Positions 53,617-63,755 of a DNA stretch of 64,000 nt are shown here, in pieces (the stretch's first letter is position 1; each line of letters opens with the position of its first letter). The stretch spans positions 2,338,001 to 2,402,000 of the forward strand of contig NC_018178.1 of assembly GCF_000279145.1 (NCBI RefSeq), read 5' to 3'. The notes beneath the pieces were generated by a model. It was not told the DNA's origin. It ran no database searches and saw only the letters and a list, made by a program, of their open reading frames with translations. The position numbers and the translations under genes were made by a program. The DNA is from Melioribacter roseus P3M-2 (GTDB lineage Bacteria > Bacteroidota > Ignavibacteria > Ignavibacteriales > Melioribacteraceae).

Positions 53617-55401
53617 ATGAAAAAAATAGTCATACTCTTATTGATTGCCTTGACGGTTTCCTGCACGAATAAAGTTGTGAAAGAGGAGGATGGCGGAATT
53701 CCCGTCGACAGTTCTTCCGTGGCGTTGAGTAAATTTATCGAAGGCAATATATATGAAATGAAAGGGAACTTCGGGGACGCTATCGTTAAATATAACGAAG
53801 CACTTGAATACGAAAAATCAGCCGGTATTTATTATGCCATTGCAAAAAATTGTTACAGAATAAACCGACTTGCGCCAGCTCTTACGAATGCAAAACAGGC
53901 TGTAAAACTCGACCCCGATAATCCCGAATATCTCTTCCTGCTGGCGACGATTTATGACGTATCGCACATGGACGATTCGTCTGCGGTTGTTTACAAAAAA
54001 ATTATTGAAATCGAACCGAACAATATCAACGCATATTACAGCCTGGCCCAGCTCTATGAAAAGAATAAACCGCTGGAAGCCATTAAGATTTATAAAAAGC
54101 TTATCTCGTCGATCGGGCCCGAGTGGCACATCCTGGTTAGGCTTACGGAATTAAACGAAAGAATCGGCAATCAAAAAGAAACGATTGAAACTCTTGAGGA
54201 ATTGTCGCGTCTTAACCCGTCGAATCTCGATTTACAAAAATTATTGATCGACGCTTATACAAAAGCTGAGCAATACGACAGGGCGTTTCAATTGTGCGAC
54301 GAGCTGCTGTTAAGTTATCCTTATGATCTCGGGTTGCTGCAGCAAAAAGGGAATATCTACATTAAACAAAATAACTGGAAAGAAGCAGCGCGCGTTTATG
54401 AAGAAATTTTCGACCGAAATAATCTGGGCTTAACGGAAAAGCTGCAGCTTGCCACATTGTTTTATGCCGCCGCCGAAAAGGACTCGAATAATATTTATAT
54501 AGCCCGTAAATTTCTTCAAAAGATTGACAGCGATACATCCGATTGGCAGGTAAACGCATACCTCGGAGAAATCGAATTAAAGCTTGGCAACGATTCTGTA
54601 GCAATCGAATATTTTCGTAAAGCGGCAAAGCTTGCCGAATGGAATGCCCAGGTCTGGATTCGCGCCGGCGGACTCCTTTTTGATTCGCGCAAATACGACG
54701 AAACAATCGAATTTATGTCGGAAGCGGCTGAAAAATTCCCGAATGATTTCGTGATTAATTTAATTTACGGACTTGCTCTGTCTCAGAGCAATAAACACGC
54801 CGAGGCAAAGATCTATCTGAAAAGAGCTATCAATCTAAATCCCGACGATATAACGGCGCTCTCCGCTTACGGTTATACTCTGAATCAACTAAAGGAAAAC
54901 GACGAAGCTCTTGTTTATTTGAATAAAGCCTTGCTGCTTCAACCCGACAATGTCGATTTGATTGGCACAGTGGCAATGATTTACGAATCGGAGGGGAATT
55001 ATAAAATGTCGGACTCCCTCTATCGACATGCGCTCGAGCTGGATTCTTTAAATGCGATTGTATTAAACAATTATGCTTATTCTCTGGCCGAAAGAAATAT
55101 CCGTCTGGACGAGGCGTTGAAAATGGCTTCGAAAGCAGTCGAAAGCGAACCGGAAAATTCATCCTTCCTCGATACGATAGGATGGATTTATTTCCGATTG
55201 GGTGATTATCAAAAAGCAAAAGACTATATTGAAAAATCATTGAGCGTCGAACCCGATAACTACACGGTTATTGACCATCTCGGCGACGTTTATTTTATGA
55301 TGGGAAATAAAACCAAAGCCATGGAATATTGGAGAAAGGCTTACGAATTAAACAACGATAACAAAAAAATTAAAGAAAAAATCGAAAAAGGTGAAATTTG
55401 A
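53617..55401 (+). CDS. TPR-repeat lipoprotein
   Basis: The 594-residue protein has a lipobox (LLIALTVSCTNK, Cys16) and is then almost entirely tetratricopeptide repeats of 34 residues, for example LAPALTNAKQAVKLDPDNPEYLF and DEALVYLNKALLLQPDNVDLI. TPR lipoproteins of this kind act as scaffolds for envelope assembly. It overlaps the next gene by four bases (55398-55401), and both are followed by an EnvC-like gene, so the three form one envelope operon. Confidence 0.92.
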   Translation: MKKIVILLLIALTVSCTNKVVKEEDGGIPVDSSSVALSKFIEGNIYEMKGNFGDAIVKYNEALEYEKSAGIYYAIAKNCYRINRLAPALTNAKQAVKLDPDNPEYLFLLATIYDVSHMDDSSAVVYKKIIEIEPNNINAYYSLAQLYEKNKPLEAIKIYKKLISSIGPEWHILVRLTELNERIGNQKETIETLEELSRLNPSNLDLQKLLIDAYTKAEQYDRAFQLCDELLLSYPYDLGLLQQKGNIYIKQNNWKEAARVYEEIFDRNNLGLTEKLQLATLFYAAAEKDSNNIYIARKFLQKIDSDTSDWQVNAYLGEIELKLGNDSVAIEYFRKAAKLAEWNAQVWIRAGGLLFDSRKYDETIEFMSEAAEKFPNDFVINLIYGLALSQSNKHAEAKIYLKRAINLNPDDITALSAYGYTLNQLKENDEALVYLNKALLLQPDNVDLIGTVAMIYESEGNYKMSDSLYRHALELDSLNAIVLNNYAYSLAERNIRLDEALKMASKAVESEPENSSFLDTIGWIYFRLGDYQKAKDYIEKSLSVEPDNYTVIDHLGDVYFMMGNKTKAMEYWRKAYELNNDNKKIKEKIEKGEI

Positions 55402-56177
55402 AAGCTATTAAATTTCTAACGGCTTTTCTGCTGGCGGCTTTTATTGCAGGCTGCGGCGCATCGAAAGAAATTTCCAACGAAAGAATACTTTCGCCGGAAA
55501 GATTGATAACCAAACTCGAGGCGAATCGACGTAAAGTAAGAACATTTTCCGCTACCGGAACAATCAATATTAAAAACGGTAATTCAACAATTGAAAGCAG
55601 CATCGAGGTTAATGTCAAAAAGCCCGATTCTGTAAGAGTGGATGTATACGGACCATTCGGCATCGAACTGGCGCAAATTTTAATTACGCGCGATAATTTT
55701 TTGTTCTACGACGCAATAAATAAGAAGGCTTATAAAGGAAAAACGGACGAGGCAGCTATTAAAAAAGCTCTGAAAATTGAACTCCCGTTCGATATGCTTA
55801 TCGACGCATTTACGGGCGGAGTCGATTTATCCGACAAGTTAAGAACCGAACCGGATGACTACGTCTATAACGAAAATTACTCGTATGTGAAGTATGTTGA
55901 TTCTACTTCAGGAACGATTAATGAATATGAAATTAATACAAGAAATTTTACGGTGAATAAAATTAAAGCGGGAAAGCTGGATAAAGGCAGCATTGTCGAA
56001 GCGAAATATGAGAATTATAAGGAATTTGAAAATATCCTTATCCCCTTGACCGTATCGATGAACTTTCCTGAAAATGGTCAGTCGTTGTTTATCAGCTATA
56101 AAAAAGTCTCTATAAACGACGGTTCGCTGAATATTTTATTTGAATTGCCTTCCGACACAATATATATAGAATTGTGA
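55398..56177 (+). CDS. DUF4292-type (LolB-like) lipoprotein
   Basis: The 259 residues have a lipobox (LAAFIAGCGASKE, Cys19) and an N-terminal region resembling DUF4292/LolB: ITKLEANRRKVRTFSATGTINI, then KKPDSVRVDVYGPFGIELAQILITRD. The LolB-like fold is a half-barrel that can bind lipid chains, so a role in moving lipoproteins or lipids to the outer membrane is possible. Start is TTG 55398, overlapping the TPR gene stop. The next gene starts inside its last codons (56174-56177), so translation is coupled. Confidence 0.8.
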   Translation: MKAIKFLTAFLLAAFIAGCGASKEISNERILSPERLITKLEANRRKVRTFSATGTINIKNGNSTIESSIEVNVKKPDSVRVDVYGPFGIELAQILITRDNFLFYDAINKKAYKGKTDEAAIKKALKIELPFDMLIDAFTGGVDLSDKLRTEPDDYVYNENYSYVKYVDSTSGTINEYEINTRNFTVNKIKAGKLDKGSIVEAKYENYKEFENILIPLTVSMNFPENGQSLFISYKKVSINDGSLNILFELPSDTIYIEL

Positions 56178-57382
56178 AGCGTTATCTAAAAATATGTTTG
56201 TTGATTCTGGCGGTTTTTTATAATCCGATTACTGCTCAGGTCGGGGACAGTATTAATTTTCGCAACGAGCAACTGGAAAATCTGAAAAGTGAAATTGCAA
56301 AACTTGAACGGGAGTTAAATCAAAAAACTCAAAAGGAAAAAGAGTCGCTGCAAGCTTTAGAAAACCTGACTCGTCAAAATACTCTGCTTCAAAAAATTCT
56401 CAATAATATAGCCAAGGAAGAAATAAACAAAGAAAAGCAAATTGCCGAACTCGAAAAAGAGATAGCCTATTCTGAGAATAAAATCAGATTGTTACAGGAC
56501 AAGTATTCGAAATACATCGTCTGGATTTATAAATACAGGGGCAAATCTTACCTTAAATACTTACTCAATACATCGTCTCCGTCGAAGATACTTAAGCGTT
56601 ACCGCTACTTCAAAAGCATAACCGAGCAAAACAGAAAAGACCTCAAGACGCTGCGAGACAGCAAAAATTATCTGGTTAAATTAAAGAACAAACTAACGGA
56701 AGAAAAAAGATCGCTGGCATTACTGAAAGCAGATAAAAAGGCCGAGCAGGATAATCTTGCGCGAAAGGAAGTCGAAAGAAAAAAACTTATTGCCGCTTTG
56801 AGAAAGGACAAGAAACATCTGGCTGAAGAAATTGAATCGAAAAGGAAAGCGGAGATTGTAATTAAAAATATCATAGCGCGGTTAATCGAAGAAGAACGCC
56901 AGAGAAGAGAATTGATGCTCAAAGAAAATGAAAAAATGCTGGACTTAAACAGAAATTATAATTATAATAATATGGAAAATTTCTCTCTCCTCAAGGGAAA
57001 ACTTGCTTGGCCTATTAGAAAGGGCAAAATAATCAGAAAATTCGGCGAAAATCGCAACAGGAAATTAAATACGGTTACGCTTAATTACGGCGTTGATATA
57101 TTGACTTCCGAAAATGCCGATGTTTATGCTGTAGCGGAAGGGGTAGTTTCCGCAATCGAATGGATACCGGGATACGGCAGCGTTGTTATTGTTACGCACC
57201 GCGACGAGTACAGAACCGTTTACGGTCATATAAAAGAAATATACGTAGAAGAGGGGCAAGTGATAAGCGGAGGAAGCGCAATAGGAAAAGTCAACGAAAG
57301 CCTTGAAGGAAATGTTCTTCATTTCGAAATTTGGAATTCCCGCAATTATCAGAATCCGGAAGTCTGGCTGTCTAAAAAATAA
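56174..57382 (+). CDS. EnvC-like murein hydrolase activator with degenerate LytM domain
   Basis: The 402-residue exported protein (signal LKICLLILAVFYNPITAQ) has a long coiled coil (about 30-260) and a C-terminal LytM/M23 domain (about 270-400). Of the zinc site, the first His is replaced by Asn (LNYGVDI, where active enzymes have HxGxD), while VYGHIKEI and VLHFEIW remain. Like E. coli EnvC it is probably not an enzyme but switches on a periplasmic amidase during cell division. It starts at GTG 56174, overlapping the stop of the LolB-like gene. The amidase itself is not in the window. Confidence 0.9.
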   Translation: MKRYLKICLLILAVFYNPITAQVGDSINFRNEQLENLKSEIAKLERELNQKTQKEKESLQALENLTRQNTLLQKILNNIAKEEINKEKQIAELEKEIAYSENKIRLLQDKYSKYIVWIYKYRGKSYLKYLLNTSSPSKILKRYRYFKSITEQNRKDLKTLRDSKNYLVKLKNKLTEEKRSLALLKADKKAEQDNLARKEVERKKLIAALRKDKKHLAEEIESKRKAEIVIKNIIARLIEEERQRRELMLKENEKMLDLNRNYNYNNMENFSLLKGKLAWPIRKGKIIRKFGENRNRKLNTVTLNYGVDILTSENADVYAVAEGVVSAIEWIPGYGSVVIVTHRDEYRTVYGHIKEIYVEEGQVISGGSAIGKVNESLEGNVLHFEIWNSRNYQNPEVWLSKK

Positions 57383-57428
57383 ATAGTTCCTTTCCGAATA
57401 ATTATCCCTTCACTAAAGCATCGGTAAG

Positions 57429-58496
57429 ATGAGGGTATGCTTTATTGGCAGATATTATCACGAGTATATAACGGCTCCCATAAAATATTCGAGAGCGCTC
57501 CGCAGTTACGTTAATGCGGACGATGTCGAAACTATATTTATTACATACTTTTTCGATTGCAGAAATTTTTTGAAAAAGCTCTTGGGAAACGAAATCTTGG
57601 AGCGGGGAGTTGTAAAGTGCGGCATATTACGCATTGTTTTAAAATTACTTAAATGCAAAATCGAATTGGTTCACTTTACAACACTCGAAAGATTTGAAAT
57701 CCCCCTTTTCATAATTTCGAAACTGATGGGCGTTAAGGTAATATCTACATTACACGGCTTATTCTATGCGGAAACGGAATATGATAAAACATACGGCAGG
57801 TTAAAAGATTTATTGCTGGAGCGTATTGCGGTAAGATTTTCCGATTTATTATTAATCTATTCTCAATACCAGGCGGAAAGACTGACGGGCAAATACAAAA
57901 TCAGGCGCGCCAAAATAAGATTTATTTATAACGGAGTAGAATCCGCTTCAAGAATAGATGAAAAACAAATTTTCGAAGACGCGCTCAGAATTTTATTCTA
58001 TAAAGGCTTCGGAGATAATGACAGAGGACTAAATCAACTAATAGGGATGCTTGAAGGCATAAGAGGAGCGCAATTACTTCTGAGGGCGTTAGGCGGCGCC
58101 GAAAGAAGAACGGTGCAAAAAACGAAAAATCTGATAATTGTATATGAGAGTTTTATTCAAGGCAAAGAATTGAATGATTTATTTAAAGAAACGCACGTCG
58201 TAATTAAAATGCCATTCTTCGAAACTTTTTCAACTTTTACGCTCGAAGCGATGTCGTATGGCGTTACGCCTGTCGTTCCCGATTTTATCGGCGTATCGAG
58301 ATATATAACTAACGGAAAAAACGGTTTGAAATATCATGCTGACAGATTGAACGAGCTGCGGGAGATTATTAAAAAAATTGCGGACGGTAATTATAATTTG
58401 AACGAACTATCGGCGAACGCGGCAGATACAGCTCGAAGACTAACATGGGAAAATATGGCAGCGCAAACAAAAGAGTTTTATGAAGAGATAATCTAA
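57429..58496 (+). CDS. Glycosyltransferase, GT4-like (GT-B fold)
   Basis: The 355-residue cytosolic enzyme has an N-terminal acceptor domain (RVCFIGRYYHEYITAPIKYSRAL), a HG box (STLHGLFYAETEY), and a C-terminal donor domain ending with the GT4-like stretch FSTFTLEAMSYGVTPVVPDFIGV. It resembles group 1 enzymes of exopolysaccharide synthesis. The donor sugar cannot be predicted. It is the first of three overlapping glycosyltransferase genes. Confidence 0.85.
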   Translation: MRVCFIGRYYHEYITAPIKYSRALRSYVNADDVETIFITYFFDCRNFLKKLLGNEILERGVVKCGILRIVLKLLKCKIELVHFTTLERFEIPLFIISKLMGVKVISTLHGLFYAETEYDKTYGRLKDLLLERIAVRFSDLLLIYSQYQAERLTGKYKIRRAKIRFIYNGVESASRIDEKQIFEDALRILFYKGFGDNDRGLNQLIGMLEGIRGAQLLLRALGGAERRTVQKTKNLIIVYESFIQGKELNDLFKETHVVIKMPFFETFSTFTLEAMSYGVTPVVPDFIGVSRYITNGKNGLKYHADRLNELREIIKKIADGNYNLNELSANAADTARRLTWENMAAQTKEFYEEII

Positions 58497-59554
58497 TGAA
58501 AGTAATTCATTTTGCTCCGTATTTTTCATATGCCAGCGGTACGAATACTTATTTGAGGCATCTGTTATTCGCGTTGAATAAGCATGGAATCGAAATGTCT
58601 TTGCTTACAAATAATCGTATTGCCTTTAACGACGTCGCGCTGCAAAATATTGATATCGATTTTATCAGGTTCGAAACCGGCATTAAAAACTTTTTTTATA
58701 TAATCGGCAATCTGAGAAGTCTATCTTCTAAAATCGTTAATAATATTGATGTCGTGCACAGTCATCACAGATATCCCGAACTAATTTCCAACATATTGAA
58801 AAAGCGTTGCAGGAAAACCGTCGCAACTGCGCATAGTAGAGTTTACGGACTTAAGCATATCTCGTTCAGATCGGACGGCATAATTGTGCCGTGTAAATAT
58901 TTGGCTGACTATCTCGTAAAAAATTTCAATGTGCGCGCAGGCAAAATTCATGTTCTCTACAATTGCATCGAACCTGAGTTGTACGATAAATTCAACTCTA
59001 TGAATCATGTAAGCAGGCATTCATTGAATATTAAACCGGACGAAATAGTGTTTCTCTATGCCGGAGCAATTTGCAATGAAAAAGGGATTGATTATCTCTG
59101 CGAAGTATTTCAGGAATTTAGTAAAGATAATGAGAATGTAAAGTTAATATTAGCGGGAAATATCATTGATAAGCGCTTGACGCGATATAGTTCGGATAAA
59201 TTGATTTTTACCGGTTATACAAAATATCCTGTGGCGTATTATAAACTGGCTGATGTGCTGGTGCATCCTTCGTATAATGATGTCTTGCCATACGCAGTGC
59301 TCGAAGCGGGTTATCTGGGCAAGATTATTATCGCTTCGGAAACCGGCGGAATTCCGGAAATTATTAATGGAAATGAAAACGGTTTCTTATTCAAAGCGGG
59401 CGATAAAACGGAGTTGCGAAATTTATTCCATTATGTGTCAAATAACCTGGAAAATTGCAGGAGGGCGGGTCTTAATCTGCAAAGAGAGATTAAAGAAATT
59501 ACATCCGCCGATAAATACGTAAAAAGTTTGATGGAAATTTATGAATCCGATTAA
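58496..59554 (+). CDS. Glycosyltransferase family 4
   Basis: The 352-residue GT-B enzyme has the N-terminal glycine-containing start (VIHFAPYFSYASGTNTYLRHL), VVHSHHRYPELI, and the family nucleotide-binding region FLYAGAICNEKGIDYLCEVF and HPSYNDVLPYAVLEAGYLG with its Glu-x7-Glu motif. It shares one base with the upstream gene and its stop overlaps the next ATG. It is expected to add a sugar to a lipid-linked glycan on the cytosolic side of the membrane. Confidence 0.92.
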   Translation: MKVIHFAPYFSYASGTNTYLRHLLFALNKHGIEMSLLTNNRIAFNDVALQNIDIDFIRFETGIKNFFYIIGNLRSLSSKIVNNIDVVHSHHRYPELISNILKKRCRKTVATAHSRVYGLKHISFRSDGIIVPCKYLADYLVKNFNVRAGKIHVLYNCIEPELYDKFNSMNHVSRHSLNIKPDEIVFLYAGAICNEKGIDYLCEVFQEFSKDNENVKLILAGNIIDKRLTRYSSDKLIFTGYTKYPVAYYKLADVLVHPSYNDVLPYAVLEAGYLGKIIIASETGGIPEIINGNENGFLFKAGDKTELRNLFHYVSNNLENCRRAGLNLQREIKEITSADKYVKSLMEIYESD

Positions 59555-60273
59555 TGGAAGTGGTAAATAGAATGAAATTATTCATAGGGAAAAAGTCGAT
59601 TAACTTGATAACTCGGGAGGAAGACTTCTTGAGAATTATAAGCGGGGGCTGTAAAGAACAGATTATTACATATGTAAATCAAAATACGGTTAACCTTTTC
59701 CACGAGAATGAAGAATATCTTAAGACCATATCGAATGAATTCCTTTGTGTCTTGGACGGCGCCGGCTTATGGTTGTCCGCATTATTTAAAAATGTACGCT
59801 GCGAGAGAATATCGTTTACAGACGCGCTCATTAAATTCTTCGAAGTCCTTATTGAAAAGAGAATGCAATTATACTATGTCGGGGGAAGTTATAATATCGG
59901 AACGCTGCAAAAAAAGATTTACCCGATAAATATAACTGGCTATGCAAACGGCTATTGCAAAAGGTACGACTGGAGGTTAAAATTAGAAGAATTAAGCAGG
60001 GCGGACGTAATAATGGTTGGAATGGGCCAGCCACGGCAGGAATATATTGCGCTTGAAATAAAAAGCCTGATTAAAAATAAAATTATTATTTGCTGCGGCG
60101 CATTTATGGATTATTATACCGGAACCGTCAGGAGGGCTCCATTAATTATGCAAAGATACGGTCTGGAATGGCTCTATAGAATTTATGACAATCCTCGATT
60201 ATACGGAAAAAGATATTTGGTCGGCATTCCCAAATTCCTCTTGAAAATGAAAGACTTGAATTATGTAAAGTAA
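59554..60273 (+). CDS. WecG/TagA/CpsF-family glycosyltransferase (GT26)
   Basis: The 239 residues contain VNQNTVNLFHENEEYL, VLDGAGLWLSALF, YYVGGSYNI, VMVGMGQPRQEYIA and CCGAFMDYYTGTVRRAP, the GT26 signature that includes the catalytic Asp/Thr near the start and the GMGxPRQE motif. Members transfer ManNAc or similar sugars onto undecaprenyl-linked glycans. A second in-frame ATG at 59572 is also possible. It closes the glycosyltransferase run and is 14 bases ahead of the C25 peptidase gene. Confidence 0.92.
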   Translation: MEVVNRMKLFIGKKSINLITREEDFLRIISGGCKEQIITYVNQNTVNLFHENEEYLKTISNEFLCVLDGAGLWLSALFKNVRCERISFTDALIKFFEVLIEKRMQLYYVGGSYNIGTLQKKIYPINITGYANGYCKRYDWRLKLEELSRADVIMVGMGQPRQEYIALEIKSLIKNKIIICCGAFMDYYTGTVRRAPLIMQRYGLEWLYRIYDNPRLYGKRYLVGIPKFLLKMKDLNYVK

Positions 60274-60287
60274 ATAAACGGGATAAT

Positions 60288-63200
60288 ATGAAACATTCTT
60301 TATCCATCCTGTCGATGTTTGTATTGGTTACCTGCAATATTTTCCCACAAATGAATTATAATTATTACGACACAACAATTGCTTATTCCGATAATGATTT
60401 ATCGACTCTAATTGACGAATCGAAACCGGGCGCTCCTTCGTTGAAATACGTTACTGTTTTTATGCCGCTTAATAGTCCCGGCGAAACGATATCGGATATT
60501 GACGTTCGGATATTGGAGTCCGAAGAAGTCGAGCGTTTTATGATTAATCCGTTAATCGCTCAACAAAATGACAGCGTAATTTCTTATCGAAGCTCGGAGC
60601 GCGTCTATGACGAATATATTACGGGAACCGACGTTTATCCCGTGTCGTTAGCAAAGTATCTGGGCAATATATCGCTCTCCGGGAAATATTATGCGGCTAT
60701 GCAGGTATGTATGCGCCAGTACGAATGGAAAAAAAACGCAGTCAAAATTTTTAATAAAATTAGGCTCAAGATTAGAACTACTATGCAAACGTCGGTCGAG
60801 AGGGCGCCTTCTATCAAAGATAATAATTGGCGCCGCCGCTGGGGCAATTATCTGAAATTTAAAATTGACCGGGAGGGAATCTACAGAATAAGTCACAAAA
60901 ACTTGATAAATATCGGCGTAAAAGAAACAACGATACGGTCGGATAAAATTCAGATTTATAATTACGGCGTTCCGGTTCCTGTTTATATAGCCGATCAGAA
61001 CGACGACGTCTTTGACGAAGGGGATTATATCGAATTTTATTCGGATATAAATAAAAACTTTGAAGATTACAAAAAGATAGTTAATGAAGGAGAAGATTAT
61101 ATCGATTATATGAACAGGTACAGTGATACTACGATTGTATGGTTGTCCTTAAATTCAGAGGATATTATGAGAATTAAACCCGTTAGTATCGACTCAAGTG
61201 AAATTGCAGATACAATCGATTATTCGCTGAGAAAAATGCATTACGAAGAAGATAATATCCTCTGGTATTACGACGCGGTAGAGCCAAGAACGCAATTGCC
61301 TTTCTGGCAGGAGCATAAAGTATGGACGTGGAGAGCGCTGGGAAACGACAGTAAATTCAGTTTGAATCTCGCACTGAACGATATAATTCCGGAAAAAGGC
61401 ATTAAAGCCGAAGCTCGGCTTATAAGCAATTCCGCCGATGTGAACGCCGGCGCGCATCGGGCATATATATCTTTTAATGACACGGAATACGGCGATACTG
61501 TAACTTACGATCTAAGGCAAACTGTTAATTTGCCGGCGAATTTTAATCGTATTGAAAGACCCGATAATAAACTTTCAGTTTGCGCTTTGCCTTCGAGAGC
61601 TTCATTCCATCAATTCCTGCTTGACTGGATTGACGTCGAATATTATTCGCGGAATAATATAAAAGGTTCCGATAAAATAATTGTTGATAAAGAAACAGTC
61701 GGAGGCGTCAAGGCAATTATGTTTTATTCCGAATCCGACACAGCTAATTTTATAGCGTATAAAATCCATCCGGAATACTCTAAGATGGAAATAATAAAAA
61801 AAGGAGAGGGGATTAATTATTTTCTCGATTCAGCCTCAAAGCGGAACGCTTATTTTATAACTGATCGTGAGGAAATACAAAAGCCGGCTTTTTGCGGCGA
61901 ACGAAAATTCGAAGATTTATCGGAGCGGTCGCCGGCGGATTATATTATTATTACTCAAGAAAATTTAATCGAATCGGCGCTAGAATACAGCTCGTTTTTA
62001 ATGGATAACTATGATATTAGCGTAAAAGTATTTTTGATAGAAGAAATTTACGACCTGTATTCGTTCGGTTATCCTTTCCCCGAAGCGGTAAAAGAATTTT
62101 TGCAAGATTATTATTACGCTAATATTAACGCCCCGCCGGAATTTTTGTTGCTTATAGGCGACGCTAATTATGATTATAAAGATAATTTTAAGCCTCTCAC
62201 GCCGGTAAAAAGAATAAATATGGTCCCATCATACGGTTTTCCTGTAAGCGATAATTGGTTCGTTATCTGGAACGATTCCATCCCGATTCCTCAAATGGCT
62301 GTTGGCAGAATTCCCGCCGTTAATAACGAGCAGGTACGTTTCTATCTTGAAAAACATCGTAGATACTTGCAAAAGCCGTATGACGATTGGAACAAGAGTT
62401 TTATATTCTTCAGCGGCGGCGATCCTTCTAAGCCTGAACAGTTAGAAATGCTGAAAAATGCAAACGATAAAATATTTCGAAGTTTTACAGACGCCCCGCC
62501 TTTGGAAGGCAGGGGAGTTCATTTTTATAAAACGTCAAAACCAATATCAAATTTTAGTAATTTACCGCCTGACTCCGTTGAAAAAGCGATTCAAGAAGGG
62601 GCGGTGGCAATCTCTTATATCGGTCACAGCGGCGCTCAGACGTGGGACAACGGGATTTTAAACGTCAACGACTTGATGAATAACTACGAAAACCGGAATC
62701 CGCTGATAACCGATTTCGGTTGCTCTACAGGGAAATTTGCCGAGCCCGATATTGTGTCGTTCGCGGAGGAATTCATCAATAATAATAAAAACGGGCAGGC
62801 GATTGCATATCTCGCAAATTCGAGCTGGGGATATCTTTCTACGTCATTGAATTTTCCGCCTCTTTTCTACGATTACTTTTTATGCGATACATTGAATTCT
62901 ATCGGTAAAATATTCATCGACGCCAAAAAAAGATTGATTGAAAGAAGCGGGCTGAATGACGTTGTGAAAGTGTTTTGCTACTGCAGTCATTTATTCGGGG
63001 ATCCGATAATTAAAATCCGATTGCCCGAAAAGCCCGAGCTCGTAACCAAGTCAGAATCTTTTTCGTTTCCCGAAGGGATAATAAAGGACAATCGAAAAAG
63101 TATAGCCGTTAATTTGGAATATTACAATTACGGAAAAAGTATAGAAGATTCGTATTCCGTAAAGATAGAACATAGCTACAGTGGTAAAACAGACACAATA

Positions 63201-63755
63201 ATTTTCAGGCGCGCAAATTATAAATACAGAAATTATGCGCGCCTGGAGCTTAATATCGAAAATCATCCCGGAGAGCATCTTTTGAAGTGCGCGCTGGATT
63301 GTAACAACGAAATAGATGAATATTACGATTCGAATAACGAAGAACGGACAAAGTTTTATGTGCACTCGTCCGATATAAGAATTCTATCTGGAAATCGATT
63401 GTATTCCGGCTATAGAGATACGCTTGTATTTTTGAACCCTCCTTTTACCGAGGATGGAAAGATGGAGATCGAATTGGCAGACGAGCAAGGTTTTTCGAAT
63501 GCGGAGCGATTTTTTATAAACTTTGGCAAAACTCTTACAACATTTTACTTGCCGGTTCAGTATAAAAACAAACGTACATGGCTCCGCTTTAGAAGAGACA
63601 AAGACACGCTCTGGTCGGAATCTTATTCATTTGCGCCTTATGTATACGATTGGGTGTTTGCCGAGCCTCTCGATTCGGATGACGCCAAAATTCATGGATT
63701 GACATACGATTACGAATCTAATGCTTGGACGTTTGTTAATAAAGAAAAACCTTAA
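60288..63755 (+). CDS. C25 (gingipain-like) cysteine peptidase, N-terminal part; frame ends at an A5 run
   Basis: The 1155-residue product has a signal peptide (SLSILSMFVLVTCNIFPQ), a propeptide-like region and a C25 catalytic domain with H780 (SYIGHSGAQTWDNG) and C812 (ITDFGCSTGKF), the dyad of gingipains and PorU. A beta-rich region follows. The stop at 63753-63755 comes just after an A5 run; in the -1 frame the sequence continues open to the window end as ...KLVSAGQTAGSVASL. So the true protein is likely longer, with a missing A or programmed slippage at 63746-63750. In T9SS bacteria, such large proteins usually end in a sorting tail and are exported. Confidence 0.88.
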   Translation: MKHSLSILSMFVLVTCNIFPQMNYNYYDTTIAYSDNDLSTLIDESKPGAPSLKYVTVFMPLNSPGETISDIDVRILESEEVERFMINPLIAQQNDSVISYRSSERVYDEYITGTDVYPVSLAKYLGNISLSGKYYAAMQVCMRQYEWKKNAVKIFNKIRLKIRTTMQTSVERAPSIKDNNWRRRWGNYLKFKIDREGIYRISHKNLINIGVKETTIRSDKIQIYNYGVPVPVYIADQNDDVFDEGDYIEFYSDINKNFEDYKKIVNEGEDYIDYMNRYSDTTIVWLSLNSEDIMRIKPVSIDSSEIADTIDYSLRKMHYEEDNILWYYDAVEPRTQLPFWQEHKVWTWRALGNDSKFSLNLALNDIIPEKGIKAEARLISNSADVNAGAHRAYISFNDTEYGDTVTYDLRQTVNLPANFNRIERPDNKLSVCALPSRASFHQFLLDWIDVEYYSRNNIKGSDKIIVDKETVGGVKAIMFYSESDTANFIAYKIHPEYSKMEIIKKGEGINYFLDSASKRNAYFITDREEIQKPAFCGERKFEDLSERSPADYIIITQENLIESALEYSSFLMDNYDISVKVFLIEEIYDLYSFGYPFPEAVKEFLQDYYYANINAPPEFLLLIGDANYDYKDNFKPLTPVKRINMVPSYGFPVSDNWFVIWNDSIPIPQMAVGRIPAVNNEQVRFYLEKHRRYLQKPYDDWNKSFIFFSGGDPSKPEQLEMLKNANDKIFRSFTDAPPLEGRGVHFYKTSKPISNFSNLPPDSVEKAIQEGAVAISYIGHSGAQTWDNGILNVNDLMNNYENRNPLITDFGCSTGKFAEPDIVSFAEEFINNNKNGQAIAYLANSSWGYLSTSLNFPPLFYDYFLCDTLNSIGKIFIDAKKRLIERSGLNDVVKVFCYCSHLFGDPIIKIRLPEKPELVTKSESFSFPEGIIKDNRKSIAVNLEYYNYGKSIEDSYSVKIEHSYSGKTDTIIFRRANYKYRNYARLELNIENHPGEHLLKCALDCNNEIDEYYDSNNEERTKFYVHSSDIRILSGNRLYSGYRDTLVFLNPPFTEDGKMEIELADEQGFSNAERFFINFGKTLTTFYLPVQYKNKRTWLRFRRDKDTLWSESYSFAPYVYDWVFAEPLDSDDAKIHGLTYDYESNAWTFVNKEKP

